This document shows, piece after piece, positions 33,773 through 42,591 of a stretch of DNA of 64,000 bases. The position numbers and the translations under genes are program-made. This stretch comes from Paraburkholderia bryophila (GTDB lineage: Bacteria > Pseudomonadota > Gammaproteobacteria > Burkholderiales > Burkholderiaceae). The notes beneath the pieces were generated by a model. That model searched no databases, had not been told where the DNA came from, and worked only from the letters and a program-made list of their open reading frames with translations. Position 1 is the stretch's first letter, and every line of letters starts with the position of its first letter. Where the stretch lies: contig NZ_JACCAS010000001.1 of the NCBI RefSeq assembly GCF_013409255.1, positions 124,001 to 188,000 on the forward strand, written 5' to 3'.

Positions 33773-33872
33773 GGCCGCGCACGCGCTGCGAGAAGTGGCG
33801 AGGTTTTGAGTCTTTAGCCGAGGGCCGTGTTTGGCCGTGAGTATGCAGGAAGGCCCCGCAGAGGGCGGTGGA

Positions 33873-33917
33873 AACGCCCCGTATTGACGGTTAGTCATAC
33901 GGGGCGTTGTTGTTTTT
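33873..33917 (+). terminator. Strong terminator after the dehydrogenase
   Basis: AACGCCCCGTAT (33873-33884) and ATACGGGGCGTT (33897-33908) are perfect 12-bp arms with a 12-base loop, followed by GTTGTTTTT. It sits between convergent genes and could also stop transcription of the kinase gene. Confidence 0.9.
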
Positions 33918-33941
33918 GCGGGAGGTTCGCGCGACGTCCGT

Positions 33942-34562
33942 CTACACCGGCAACGGCGGCTGCATCGTAGCCGCCGGATAAGGCTCGCCGATAATGCGCG
34001 CGAGCAAGGCTTCGTGATCTGCCGACGTAGGCGCGGTATTGTCGAACATCAACAGATCGTCACACACCTTGCCGCCCGGCACGAAGCGGCGCTGCCGGTA
34101 TTCGTCCCAATGCGCGAGCTTGTACGCGTCGTTCGGATTGCCGCGCTCGACGATGCGCCGATGCGCGGTTTCTTCCTCCGTATAGACCCACACGACCCTG
34201 AGCGTGACCTTCTCGCCGACACCTAGCCACGCGCGATCGAACAGACGCCGTTCTCGCACTTCACGGGACAGCGGAGCGACCACCAGCGCGCTCACGCCGA
34301 GTTCGAGGTTGTCGCGGGCCGTGTCGATCAGGCTGCGATATTCCGGGTCGCGCAGATGCTGCAGGAACAGCGGGCTGTCGCGGTCGTTCGGATCGCCGGT
34401 CAGCATGGCCATCGCGGCCGCGCTATAGCCGCCGTACAGCGTATCTTTGTCGAGCAGGCAGAAGGGCGCGCCGCTCGCCTGCATCAGCGAGCCGAACAGC
34501 TTCTTCGCGAGCGTGGTCTTGCCTGTGCCCGAATGACCGCAAACGAACACCAGATAAGTCAC
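33942..34562 (-). CDS. P-loop kinase-like ATPase coupled to cydX
   Basis: A 206-residue soluble protein with a Walker A motif GHSGTGKTT at residues 9-17 and the size and layout of small P-loop kinases (LLDKDTLYGGYSAAAM, then LGVSALVVAPLSREVRER, VTLRVVWVYTEEETAHRRIVERGNP with a lid-like Arg-rich helix). It resembles gluconate/zeta-type kinases but the substrate is unknown. GTG 34562 overlaps the cydX stop codon as GTGA, so translation is probably coupled to cydX. Confidence 0.75.
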   Translation of the reverse strand: MTYLVFVCGHSGTGKTTLAKKLFGSLMQASGAPFCLLDKDTLYGGYSAAAMAMLTGDPNDRDSPLFLQHLRDPEYRSLIDTARDNLELGVSALVVAPLSREVRERRLFDRAWLGVGEKVTLRVVWVYTEEETAHRRIVERGNPNDAYKLAHWDEYRQRRFVPGGKVCDDLLMFDNTAPTSADHEALLARIIGEPYPAATMQPPLPV

Positions 34563-34705
34563 GCAGACTTGTCCTCCGGCGTGGCCGAAGTGGCGCCGAG
34601 TTGCGGGTCACGCGCGAACTTGCCGCCGGCCTCCAGCCACATCACGTTGATGATGCCGAAGCCCAACGCTACGCCAATGCCGAGAATCCAGGTGAAGTAC
34701 CACAT
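34559..34705 (-). CDS. cydX: CydX-like small subunit of cytochrome bd oxidase
   Basis: A 48-residue single-helix membrane protein starting at ATG 34705, with a strong AAGGAG six bases upstream. It begins MWYFTWILGIGVALGFGIIN and continues VMWLEAGGKFARDPQ, which matches CydX/YbgT: the conserved MWYF-WILG start, Gly-rich helix and Glu after the helix. CydX stabilises the haem site of CydAB. It is odd that no cydAB lies next to it; instead it overlaps a P-loop kinase gene. Confidence 0.8.
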   Translation of the reverse strand: MWYFTWILGIGVALGFGIINVMWLEAGGKFARDPQLGATSATPEDKSA

Positions 34706-35061
34706 TGCAATCTCCTTGATCGACTATCCGCCGATGCGGATAGTGAAGCATTGCGCATAGACGCGATGGCGAAGACCATGCTGGCGAGCGGGCTTGGCGC
34801 GCGTTGCAACCGAGGGTAAATCCGTAACGCGCCGGACCTGCGCAAGCGTCCCTTTGCAGCGATCATGAAGAAGAACGCGGCGTCATGCAAGAGGGCGGCC
34901 TGAGGTTGGCGTGAGGCTAGCCGTTCGGCCAGGGTGGCAGAACGGCCGCGCGTTGCTATCATGCCTGGCAATGTGTGAGCGGGAGGATTCAGGATGGCAA
35001 TTCATCATGCAACACACCCATAGCAAAACCCAGCACGATAACCGGCCACCAGGGAGACCAC
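34706..35061. other. Divergent intergenic region between cydX and lipoprotein genes
   Basis: About 355 bases that should hold both promoters. An inverted repeat, ACTATCCG (34723-34730) and CGGATAGT (34737-34744), lies immediately upstream of the cydX ribosome binding site and could be an operator or leader hairpin. No gene is supported here. Confidence 0.45.
34723..34744. promoter_or_regulatory. Inverted repeat just upstream of cydX
   Basis: Perfect 8-bp arms ACTATCCG and CGGATAGT with a CCGATG spacer, ending 18 bases from the cydX ATG. It may be a repressor site or a leader stem-loop. Confidence 0.5.
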
Positions 35062-35547
35062 ATGCCTAAGTGCCTGTATAGCCACCTCCGGGCCGCGTTG
35101 CTCGCGCTTGCCGCGTCGTCAGTCGCGTCCGCTGTTGCGCCGGCCGTCACGTTGAGCGTCGCGCTGCTCGCCGGTTGCGCCGCCACCCCTGCCGAGCCGG
35201 TGCCGTTCAAGGCGGTGTCGGCCGCGCGCATCATCCAGCCCGGCTACACCGAGCGGGGCAATGGACTCGTCGCGGTCGACGTGCGGCGCGAACGTTCGCG
35301 CGACGTGATCGTGCGCTTTCGCGATGCGCTGGTGTATATCGACGGCGAACAGGTCACCGATCTGATGAACGGCGAGCACGTGGTCTTCTATCTCAGCCCG
35401 GGCGTGCATCGCATCGGCGTGTCCACGCAGTTCGACCCGGTCGTCGAAATGCGTTTCACGGTGACGGCGGACACGCGCTACACGAACCGCGCGTCGATCG
35501 TCTTCGGCGAAGATCATCGCATCGCGCTGCGCCGGGTCGCCCAATAA
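35062..35547 (+). CDS. Putative lipoprotein
   Basis: A 161-residue protein from ATG 35062, with AGGGAG six bases upstream. A long signal peptide ends in the lipobox LLAGC (Cys39), so it is probably lipid-anchored. The mature part (VRFRDALVYIDGEQVTDLMNGEHVVFYLSPGVHRIGVSTQFDPVVEMRFTV) looks like a small beta-sandwich carrying a PEGA-like surface pattern. Function unknown. It stands alone before corA. Confidence 0.75.
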   Translation: MPKCLYSHLRAALLALAASSVASAVAPAVTLSVALLAGCAATPAEPVPFKAVSAARIIQPGYTERGNGLVAVDVRRERSRDVIVRFRDALVYIDGEQVTDLMNGEHVVFYLSPGVHRIGVSTQFDPVVEMRFTVTADTRYTNRASIVFGEDHRIALRRVAQ

Positions 35548-35723
35548 CGGCGCGATCGCCGCGCGCCAGCCCTGATACGCCACGTTGAACAAATGGATAC
35601 AAGGCGTTCACACGGCGCCTTTAACATGACGGATGTAGAACCCAACCCCCCGCAGATCCCGACGCCAGGCACGCACCCTGCGAACCCCGGCGGTCTGTTT
35701 CCGTTTTTAAGGTAATCATCCAC

Positions 35724-36701
35724 ATGCTGATCAATTGCGCCGCCTATCAGGACGGCAGGAAGCTGGCCGATATCGACATCGATAGCATCAGCGACTACGT
35801 AGCGCGGCCCGAGTGTTTCGTCTGGGTCGCGCTGAAAGATCCGGAGCCGGACGAACTGGCCGTGATGAAGCACGAGTTCAACCTCCACGAACTCGCCATC
35901 GAAGACGCGCAGAACGGTCACCAGAGCCCCAAGATCGAGGAGTACGGCGAGTCTCTGTTCGCGGTCATGCATACCGTCGAAATGGACGAGGAGGGCGAAC
36001 TGCTGATCGGCGAAGTGGACGTGTTCGTCGGCAAAAACTATGTGCTCTCCGTGCGTCGCGGCTCGCGTGCCGGTTTTCAGAATGTGCGCGCCCGCTGCGA
36101 GCGCGAGCCGCAATTGCTCAAGGAAGGTTCCGCGTTCGTGCTGTACGCGCTGGCCGACGATATCGTCGATCGTTACTTCCCGATCATCGAGGCGTTGAAC
36201 ACGGAGATCGAAGCGCTCGAAGATCGCATTTTCGAGCGCAACAATTCGGCGGCGTCGCGCGAGATCATTCAGGAGCTGTATTCGCTCAAGCGCCGCCTCG
36301 TGATCCTGCAACACCATATCGCGCCGTTGCAGGAAGCGATCAGCAAGCTGACCGGCGGGCGCATTCCGAGCATTTGCGAAGGCATGCAGGCTTACTTTCG
36401 CGACGTCTACGACCACCTCGAACGGATCGTCAAGATTATCGACGGCCGCCGCGAACTGGTGGTCACCGCCGTGCAGGTCAATCTCGGCATGATCTCGCTG
36501 GCCGAGAGCGAGGTGACCAAGCGGCTCGGCTCGTTCGCGGCGCTGTTCGCGGTGCCGACCATGATCGCCGGCATCTACGGGATGAATTTTCAGAGCATTC
36601 CCGAACTGCACTACAAATACGGCTATCCGCTATGTCTGGCCGTGATGTTCGCGGTCGACTGCGTGCTGTACTGGCGGTTTCGCAAAGCGGGCTGGCTGTA
36701 A
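35724..36701 (+). CDS. corA: CorA-family magnesium/cobalt transporter
   Basis: A 325-residue divalent-cation channel: large cytoplasmic N-terminal domain with long helices (residues about 150-265), then two C-terminal membrane segments. The signature YGMN is at residues 285-288, at the end of TM1, and the short loop after it (FQSIPELHYKYGYP) is typical. Length and layout match CorA. Mg2+ is the usual substrate, but Zn2+ or Co2+ transport by relatives cannot be excluded. Confidence 0.93.
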   Translation: MLINCAAYQDGRKLADIDIDSISDYVARPECFVWVALKDPEPDELAVMKHEFNLHELAIEDAQNGHQSPKIEEYGESLFAVMHTVEMDEEGELLIGEVDVFVGKNYVLSVRRGSRAGFQNVRARCEREPQLLKEGSAFVLYALADDIVDRYFPIIEALNTEIEALEDRIFERNNSAASREIIQELYSLKRRLVILQHHIAPLQEAISKLTGGRIPSICEGMQAYFRDVYDHLERIVKIIDGRRELVVTAVQVNLGMISLAESEVTKRLGSFAALFAVPTMIAGIYGMNFQSIPELHYKYGYPLCLAVMFAVDCVLYWRFRKAGWL

Positions 36702-37036
36702 CGCGCGCCTCTCGTTGTCCCCGCTTGCACCCCACGCAATAAAAGTCCAGCATAAGCGGCCCGCCGGCTGTCGATCTTGCAGCCGGCGGCAAAAACGACT
36801 ACGCGCGGACCGAGCGAGGGATCCTTGCCACACTCAGCCTGCCGGCACGCCTATCCGGCGCGCCGGTTCGATTCGATCGACTGCAACGCACCCTTACGCA
36901 TGCGGCATGCCGGTGCATTGCAACACCGTGAATCGTTGACATTGCGGAAAGACTGCGCTGAGAATGGGCCTCGCAAACGTTTGCGCATTGCTAAAAATAC
37001 GGCTCCTGTTGGAGCCCGACAACCCTGGAGATGTGC
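36702..37036. other. Intergenic region before the sugar ABC operon
   Basis: About 335 bases. A perfect 10-bp stem, CCGCCGGCTG (36761-36770) with CAGCCGGCGG (36780-36789), may mark the end of corA although no T-run follows. Further down is the LacI-type palindrome at 36972-36985. No gene is supported. Confidence 0.5.
36972..36985. promoter_or_regulatory. LacI-type operator before sugar ABC genes
   Basis: CGCAAACGTTTGCG is a perfect 14-bp palindrome with the central CG typical of LacI/PurR/RbsR operators. It lies 51 bases before the binding-protein start. The LacI gene at 41106 ends the same cluster and is the likely partner. Confidence 0.75.
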
Positions 37037-37999
37037 ATGAACCAACGCATTCGCCGCCGCCTGTTGACGGCCGCCGTCCTCGTCACCGCTACCGCGGGCT
37101 TGCCGCTGTCGTCCGCGTACGCGCAGAGCGCGCCCCCGCACAAGCCGAAGGTCGCGCTGGTGATGAAGTCGCTCGCCAACGAGTTTTTCCTGACCATGGA
37201 AACCGGCGCGAAGGACTACCAGAAACACAATCCTTCCCAGTTCGACCTGATCACCAACGGCATCAAGGACGAGACCGATACCGCCAACCAGATCCGCATC
37301 GTCGAGCAGATGATCGTCTCGAAGGTCGATGCGATCGTGCTGGCGCCGGCTGATTCGAAAGCGCTGGTGCCGGTCGTCAAGAAGGCGGTCGACGCGGGCA
37401 TCATCGTCGTGAACATCGACAACCGGCTCGACCCGGACGTGCTCAAGTCGAAGGACCTGAACGTGCCGTTCGTCGGCCCGGATAACCGCAAGGGCGCGCA
37501 GAAGGTCGGCGACTACCTGGCGAAGAAGCTGAAGGCCGGCGACGAGGTGGGGATTATCGAAGGCGTGTCGACCACCACCAACGCGCAGCAGCGCACCGCG
37601 GGCTTCAAGGACGCGATGCAGACGGTCGGCGCGAAGGTCGTGTCGGTGCAATCGGGTGAATGGGAAATCGACAAGGGCAACGCGGTCGCGTCGGCCATGC
37701 TCAATGAATATCCGAACCTGAAGGCACTGCTCGCCGGTAACGACAACATGGCAATCGGCGCTGTCTCGGCAGTGCGCGCGGCTGGCAAGCAGGGCAAGGT
37801 GCTGGTGGTCGGCTACGACAACATCGGCGCGATCAAGCCGATGCTGAAAGACGGCCGTGTATTGGCCACGGCGGATCAATACGCTGCCAAGCAGGCCGTG
37901 TTCGGCATCGATACCGCGCTGAAGGCAATCAGCGAGCACAAGAAGCAATCGCAGTTGTCCGGTGTGGTGGAAACGCCGTGCGATCTGGTGACCAGGTAA
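37037..37999 (+). CDS. Sugar ABC transporter, periplasmic binding protein (RbsB-like)
   Basis: A 320-residue type I periplasmic binding protein with a Sec signal peptide (cleavage probably after SSAYA, before QSAPP). The fold pattern KVALVMKSLANEFFLTMETGAKDY and AIVLAPADSKALVPVVKKAVDAGIIVVNID is that of RbsB and related ribose, allose or polyol binders. ATG 37037 is chosen because GGAG is six bases upstream; ATG 37031 would have no spacing. It is first in a binding protein-ATPase-permease-LacI cluster. Ribose is the likeliest ligand but is not proven. Confidence 0.85.
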   Translation: MNQRIRRRLLTAAVLVTATAGLPLSSAYAQSAPPHKPKVALVMKSLANEFFLTMETGAKDYQKHNPSQFDLITNGIKDETDTANQIRIVEQMIVSKVDAIVLAPADSKALVPVVKKAVDAGIIVVNIDNRLDPDVLKSKDLNVPFVGPDNRKGAQKVGDYLAKKLKAGDEVGIIEGVSTTTNAQQRTAGFKDAMQTVGAKVVSVQSGEWEIDKGNAVASAMLNEYPNLKALLAGNDNMAIGAVSAVRAAGKQGKVLVVGYDNIGAIKPMLKDGRVLATADQYAAKQAVFGIDTALKAISEHKKQSQLSGVVETPCDLVTR

Positions 38000-38265
38000 G
38001 GATTGCCGCCGGCGCCGCTGCGTGCAGTCTGCATCGCACCAACGCGTGAATTCGCGTCTATTCAATAAACGCTCAAGAAACCTGCCGGGCCGCCGTTAAT
38101 TCCAGAGGTAAGCGTCATGACGGTGGCTGCGTGGCGGGAGGGGGCGCGGCTGTTGGCGCCCGCGCATTCCGCGCATTGGGCCGGCATGACACGTGGCGGC
38201 CGGCGCCGGCTTCATGCGAGCGAAAACGCGTGAGGCCGACCCGGCCGCCATGAACCAGGATTGCA

Positions 38266-39861
38266 ATGGATTCAACCGACCACGACGCCTTGCCTGCCGT
38301 ACTGTCCGTCAGCGGTATCGGCAAGACCTATGCCGAACCGGTGCTCGCCGATGTCTCGCTGTCGCTGCGCGCCGGCGAGGTATTGGCGCTGACCGGCGAG
38401 AACGGCGCGGGCAAGAGTACGCTGTCCAAAATTATCGGCGGGCTCGTGGATCCAACCGCCGGCACGATGCGCCTGGGCGGCGAGCCTTACGCGCCGTCGA
38501 GCCGCACCGACGCCGAGCGGCTCGGCGTGCGCATGGTGATGCAGGAGTTGAATCTGCTGCCGACCTTGTCGGTGGCCGAAAACCTGTTCCTGAACCGCTT
38601 GCCGCGCGTGGGTGCGTTCAGCTTCGGCTGGATCGACCGTCGCAAGCTGCGTGAAGACGCGCGCATGGCGATGGCGCAGGTCGGGCTGGATGCGATCGAC
38701 CCGGACGCGCTGGTCGGCGAACTCGGCATCGGTCATCAGCAGATGGTGGAGATCGCGCGCAATCTGATCGACGACTGCCGCGTGCTGATCCTCGACGAAC
38801 CGACCGCGATGCTGACCGCGCGCGAAGTCGACCTGCTGTTCGAGCAGATCGACCGTCTCAAGGCGCGCGGCGTGGCGCTGGTCTACATCTCGCACCGGCT
38901 CGAAGAGCTGGCGCGGGTCGCCGAACAGATCGCGGTGTTGCGCGACGGCCGGCTGGTGCATGTCGACGCGATGGCCAACCTCACGAGCGAGCAGATCGTC
39001 ACGTGGATGGTCGGTCGCGAACTCGGCGAGCGGATCGATCTGGGCGAGCGCAACATCGGCGCGCCGTTGCTGAGAGTGGACCGGCTCGCGCGCGGCAAGG
39101 TGGTGCGCGACGTGTCGTTCGAGGTGCGCGCGGGTGAGATTTTCGGCATCAGCGGTCTGATCGGCGCGGGGCGCACCGAGCTGATGCGGCTGATCTACGG
39201 CGCCGATCAGAAGGACAGCGGCAGCGTGGCGCTGGCGGCAACGCCGGGCGCCGTGCCCACGCCGGTGCGGATCGACTCGCCGTCGGACGCGGTGCGCGCG
39301 GGGATCGCGCTGATCACCGAAGACCGCAAGGGCGAAGGCCTGCTACTGCCGCAGCCGATCGCCGCCAATGTTTCGCTCGGCAACATCGGCAGTGTGGCGC
39401 GGCATGGCGTGGTCGACGCGAAGCGCGAGAACGCGCTCGCGCAGAAGCAGATCGACGCGATGCGGATTCGCAGCTCGGGCCCGGCGCAGATTGTCGGCGA
39501 GCTGTCGGGCGGTAATCAGCAGAAGGTGGTGATCGGCCGCTGGCTGGCGCGCGATTGCCGCGTGCTGTTATTCGACGAACCCACGCGCGGCATCGACGTC
39601 GGCGCGAAGTTCGATATTTATGGCTTGATGGGCGCGCTGGCGCGGGAAGGGCGCGCGCTCGTCGTGGTGTCGAGCGATCTGCGTGAGCTGATGCTGATCT
39701 GCGACCGGATCGGCGTGATGTCCGCAGGCAGCATGACGGGTGTGTTCGAGCGCGATAGCTGGTCGCAGGATGCGTTGCTGGCCGCGGCATTTGCCGGCTA
39801 CCGCAGCCGCGAAGCGTTGCTGCACGCCCCCGATACCCACCAGGCAGGGAGTAGCTCATGA
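38266..39861 (+). CDS. Sugar ABC transporter ATPase (RbsA-like, two ABC domains)
   Basis: A 531-residue fusion of two ABC domains. The first has Walker A GENGAGKST (residues 44-52) and Walker B with LILDEPTAML. The second has a degenerate Walker A (GLIGAGRTEL), a good signature GELSGGNQQKV and LLFDEPTRGIDVG. This asymmetry is normal for RbsA/MglA-type ATPases, where only one site is fully active. ATG 38266 has AGGA upstream. The stop overlaps the permease start (ATGA). Confidence 0.9.
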   Translation: MDSTDHDALPAVLSVSGIGKTYAEPVLADVSLSLRAGEVLALTGENGAGKSTLSKIIGGLVDPTAGTMRLGGEPYAPSSRTDAERLGVRMVMQELNLLPTLSVAENLFLNRLPRVGAFSFGWIDRRKLREDARMAMAQVGLDAIDPDALVGELGIGHQQMVEIARNLIDDCRVLILDEPTAMLTAREVDLLFEQIDRLKARGVALVYISHRLEELARVAEQIAVLRDGRLVHVDAMANLTSEQIVTWMVGRELGERIDLGERNIGAPLLRVDRLARGKVVRDVSFEVRAGEIFGISGLIGAGRTELMRLIYGADQKDSGSVALAATPGAVPTPVRIDSPSDAVRAGIALITEDRKGEGLLLPQPIAANVSLGNIGSVARHGVVDAKRENALAQKQIDAMRIRSSGPAQIVGELSGGNQQKVVIGRWLARDCRVLLFDEPTRGIDVGAKFDIYGLMGALAREGRALVVVSSDLRELMLICDRIGVMSAGSMTGVFERDSWSQDALLAAAFAGYRSREALLHAPDTHQAGSSS

Positions 39862-40925
39862 ACGATCAAGCGTCGCCGGACAAGCCGGGCGGCGGCCAGG
39901 CAGGCAAGCCGGGAGACAAGCCAGGCGCCGCGAACGTAACGCCGCCGGCCGATCCGTCGGCGCCGCTCGCGAGCGGCAAACCGGCCGGCACGCGGCTGGG
40001 CTTGTCGAACTATCTGGGTCTGGCCGGCGCGCTGCTGGCCATGATCGCGCTGTTTTCCGTACTGAGTTCGCACTTCTTCACGTACGACACCTTCAGCACG
40101 ATCGCCAACCAGATTCCGGATCTGGTGGTGATGTCGGTGGGCATGACCTTCGTGCTGATCATCGCCGGGATCGATCTGTCGGTCGGCTCGGTGCTGGCGC
40201 TGGGCGCGTCGGTGGTGAGCGTGGCCGCGTTGAAGTGGGGCTGGGGGCCGTTTCCGTCGGCGTTGCTCGGCGTGGCCGCGGCCGCGCTGACCGGCACGAT
40301 CACCGGCGCGGTGACGGTGGGCTGGCGGATTCCGTCGTTCATCGTGTCGCTCGGGGTGCTCGAAGCGGCGCGCGGCATGGCGTATCAGATGACGAACTCG
40401 CGCACCGCCTATATCGGCGACGCGTTCGATTTCCTGTCGAATCCGATCGCGCTCGGCATTTCGCCGGCCTTCCTGATTGCGGTGGCGGTGATGATCGTCG
40501 CGCAACTGGTGCTCACGCGCACGGTGTTCGGCCGCTATCTGGTCGGTATCGGTACCAATGAGGAAGCGGTGCGGCTCGCGGGCGTCAATCCGCGGCCCTA
40601 CAAGATCATCGTGTTCGCGCTGATGGGCGCGCTCGCGGGGCTCGCCGCGCTGTTCCAGATTTCGCGTCTGGAAGCGGCCGATCCGAACGCGGGCGTCGGC
40701 GTGGAGTTGCAGGTGATCGCCGCGGTGGTGATCGGCGGGACGAGTTTGATGGGCGGGCGCGGCTCGGTGATCAGCACCTTTTTCGGTGTGTTGATCATTT
40801 CGGTGCTGGCGGCCGGTCTCGCGCAGATCGGCGCGAACGAGCCGACCAAGCGGATGATCACCGGCGCGGTGATCGTGGTGGCGGTGGTGCTGGATACCTA
40901 CCGCAGCCGCCGCAAGCGGGCGTGA
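39858..40925 (+). CDS. Sugar ABC transporter permease (RbsC-like)
   Basis: A 355-residue inner-membrane permease with about eight to ten helices and the family segment GGTSLMGGRGSVISTFFGVLIISVL near the C-terminus. The first 45 residues are Gly/Pro/Lys-rich and hydrophilic, longer than in E. coli RbsC. The start overlaps the ATPase stop as ATGA. Together with the binding protein and ATPase it forms a complete importer. Confidence 0.9.
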   Translation: MNDQASPDKPGGGQAGKPGDKPGAANVTPPADPSAPLASGKPAGTRLGLSNYLGLAGALLAMIALFSVLSSHFFTYDTFSTIANQIPDLVVMSVGMTFVLIIAGIDLSVGSVLALGASVVSVAALKWGWGPFPSALLGVAAAALTGTITGAVTVGWRIPSFIVSLGVLEAARGMAYQMTNSRTAYIGDAFDFLSNPIALGISPAFLIAVAVMIVAQLVLTRTVFGRYLVGIGTNEEAVRLAGVNPRPYKIIVFALMGALAGLAALFQISRLEAADPNAGVGVELQVIAAVVIGGTSLMGGRGSVISTFFGVLIISVLAAGLAQIGANEPTKRMITGAVIVVAVVLDTYRSRRKRA

Positions 40926-41105
40926 ATTGCAGTGAATCGGATGGGCTGACGCCTCGGCGTGAGCCGGCCAGTTGATGTGTCATGAGCGGTCAGGCAGCGG
41001 TTTTCATGGGTGAGGTCGGTCTTCGATGAGGACGTCCGGTGGGCCGCCAGGCGGCGTGGACGGCGGGAACGACCGCGGGAACTACAGGCAGGAGAGCAAC
41101 AGGTT

Positions 41106-42146
41106 ATGGCGACGATCAAGGATGTAGCGGCTGTGGCGGGCGTGTCTTTCACGACGGTATCGCACGTGGTGAACAACTCGCGCCCGGTGTCGGCCGACGT
41201 GCGCGCAAAGGTCGAACACGCGATCCGTCAGCTTCACTATGTTCCGTCGGCTGTGGCCCGTTCGCTGAAGGCGCGCGCCACGGCGACGATCGGACTGGTG
41301 GTGCCGAACAGCACGAACCCGTATTTCGCGGAAATGGCACGCGGTATCGAAGACGGTTGCTCGCGCAACGGCTACTGCCTGTTCTTCTGCAATTCCGACG
41401 ACGATCCGGCCAAGCAGCGTAACTATCTGCGCGTGCTGCAGGAAAAGCGCATCGACGGGCTGATCGTCGCGTCGGCCGGCGACGACGCCGTGCTCGCGCA
41501 GACGCTCGCCGACTCGCACGAGCCGCTGGTGATCGTGGACCGCAATATCGAAGGCCTGAACGCCGATCTGGTGCAGATCGACCATGAGAAGGGCGCGTAT
41601 CTGGCCACCCGTCATTTGCTGGAACTGGGGCATGTGCGGATCGGCTGTATTACCGGGCCGGTGCAGACGGCCGTCAGCGCAATGCGGGTACACGGCTTCA
41701 TCCGCGCGATGACGGAACGGGGCATCGAGATTCCGCCCGATGCGATCGTCGAAAGCGATTTTTCGGGCACCGGCGGCCATCGTGCGGCCGCGCAACTGTT
41801 CGATACCGTCCGGCCGTCGGCGATTTTCGCCGGTAACGACATGATGGGCATCGGCGCGCTGCGCGCCGCGGCGGAACGCAATATCAGCGTGCCGCGCGAT
41901 TGCTCGATCATCGGCTTCGACGATATCGAACTGGGACGTTTCACCTACCCGGCGCTGTCGACGGTCGGGCAGTCGGTGCGCGCGCTCGGCGACATGGCCG
42001 CGCAGACGCTGATCGAACGCATTGCGGGGACCTCGGCGGGCAATCCACGCGCGCCGGGCCGTCGGCGTGTGGTGTCGCCACGGTTGATCGTGCGCGAATC
42101 CACCACGACGTGGGCGGGTGCGGCCAGGCGCGATCTGGCGGCCTGA
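41106..42146 (+). CDS. LacI-family regulator of the sugar ABC operon
   Basis: A 346-residue LacI/GalR regulator: HTH ATIKDVAAVAGVSFTTVSHVVNNSRPVSADVRAKVEHAIRQLHYVPSAVARSLK (residues 2-55) and a RbsR-like effector domain (TIGLVVPNSTNPYFAEMARGIEDGC...). It lies 180 bases after the permease in the same direction. The perfect palindrome at 36972-36985 fits its expected site. RbsR is the closest match I recognise. Confidence 0.87.
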   Translation: MATIKDVAAVAGVSFTTVSHVVNNSRPVSADVRAKVEHAIRQLHYVPSAVARSLKARATATIGLVVPNSTNPYFAEMARGIEDGCSRNGYCLFFCNSDDDPAKQRNYLRVLQEKRIDGLIVASAGDDAVLAQTLADSHEPLVIVDRNIEGLNADLVQIDHEKGAYLATRHLLELGHVRIGCITGPVQTAVSAMRVHGFIRAMTERGIEIPPDAIVESDFSGTGGHRAAAQLFDTVRPSAIFAGNDMMGIGALRAAAERNISVPRDCSIIGFDDIELGRFTYPALSTVGQSVRALGDMAAQTLIERIAGTSAGNPRAPGRRRVVSPRLIVRESTTTWAGAARRDLAA

Positions 42147-42591
42147 GGCTGAGCCGGCGTTGGCGTTGGCGGATAGCGCCGCCCGAGGGATCGGAGCGAG
42201 GGCGGCGTCAGCCGCTCAACCTTCACCGCACGGTCACAGTGAATTGCCGGTCACAACTAATTAGTTGCTGTCGATCTGCAGCGATGCGTTTCGGATAAAA
42301 CACCGTCCCACGCTCAAAACCTGCCGTATTTCTGCACAACAGCATGCCATTGAGGCTGTTCTGCATCCCTTCCGTCATACCGTGCCAAGCTGCCCACTGT
42401 CAGCTTCTTGTAATTTCTTCCAATTCCTTTCATCTGCTTTCTTCATACTATATAAATACTTCAAGTATGCAGTCGGAATGCCGTAAACGGGACTATTAGA
42501 GCGCCACACCAAAAAGCGCCGCACGCAGACGCCACACGCTACCCCGCGCTGCGTACGCAGCCTCTCATTTCGTCTAAGTACAGGATTAAGC
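42147..42591. other. Intergenic region upstream of the chemoreceptor
   Basis: About 445 bases, clearly more AT-rich than the flanks between 42400 and 42480. It holds a perfect palindrome at 42254-42267 and a weaker CATACT...AGTATG dyad around 42446-42471. No gene is supported; this is probably a long promoter region. Confidence 0.4.
42254..42267. promoter_or_regulatory. Perfect palindrome CAACTAATTAGTTG
   Basis: A 14-bp perfect palindrome between the LacI stop and the chemoreceptor start, 325 bases before the latter. It looks like a homodimer binding site; I do not know the regulator. Confidence 0.45.
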
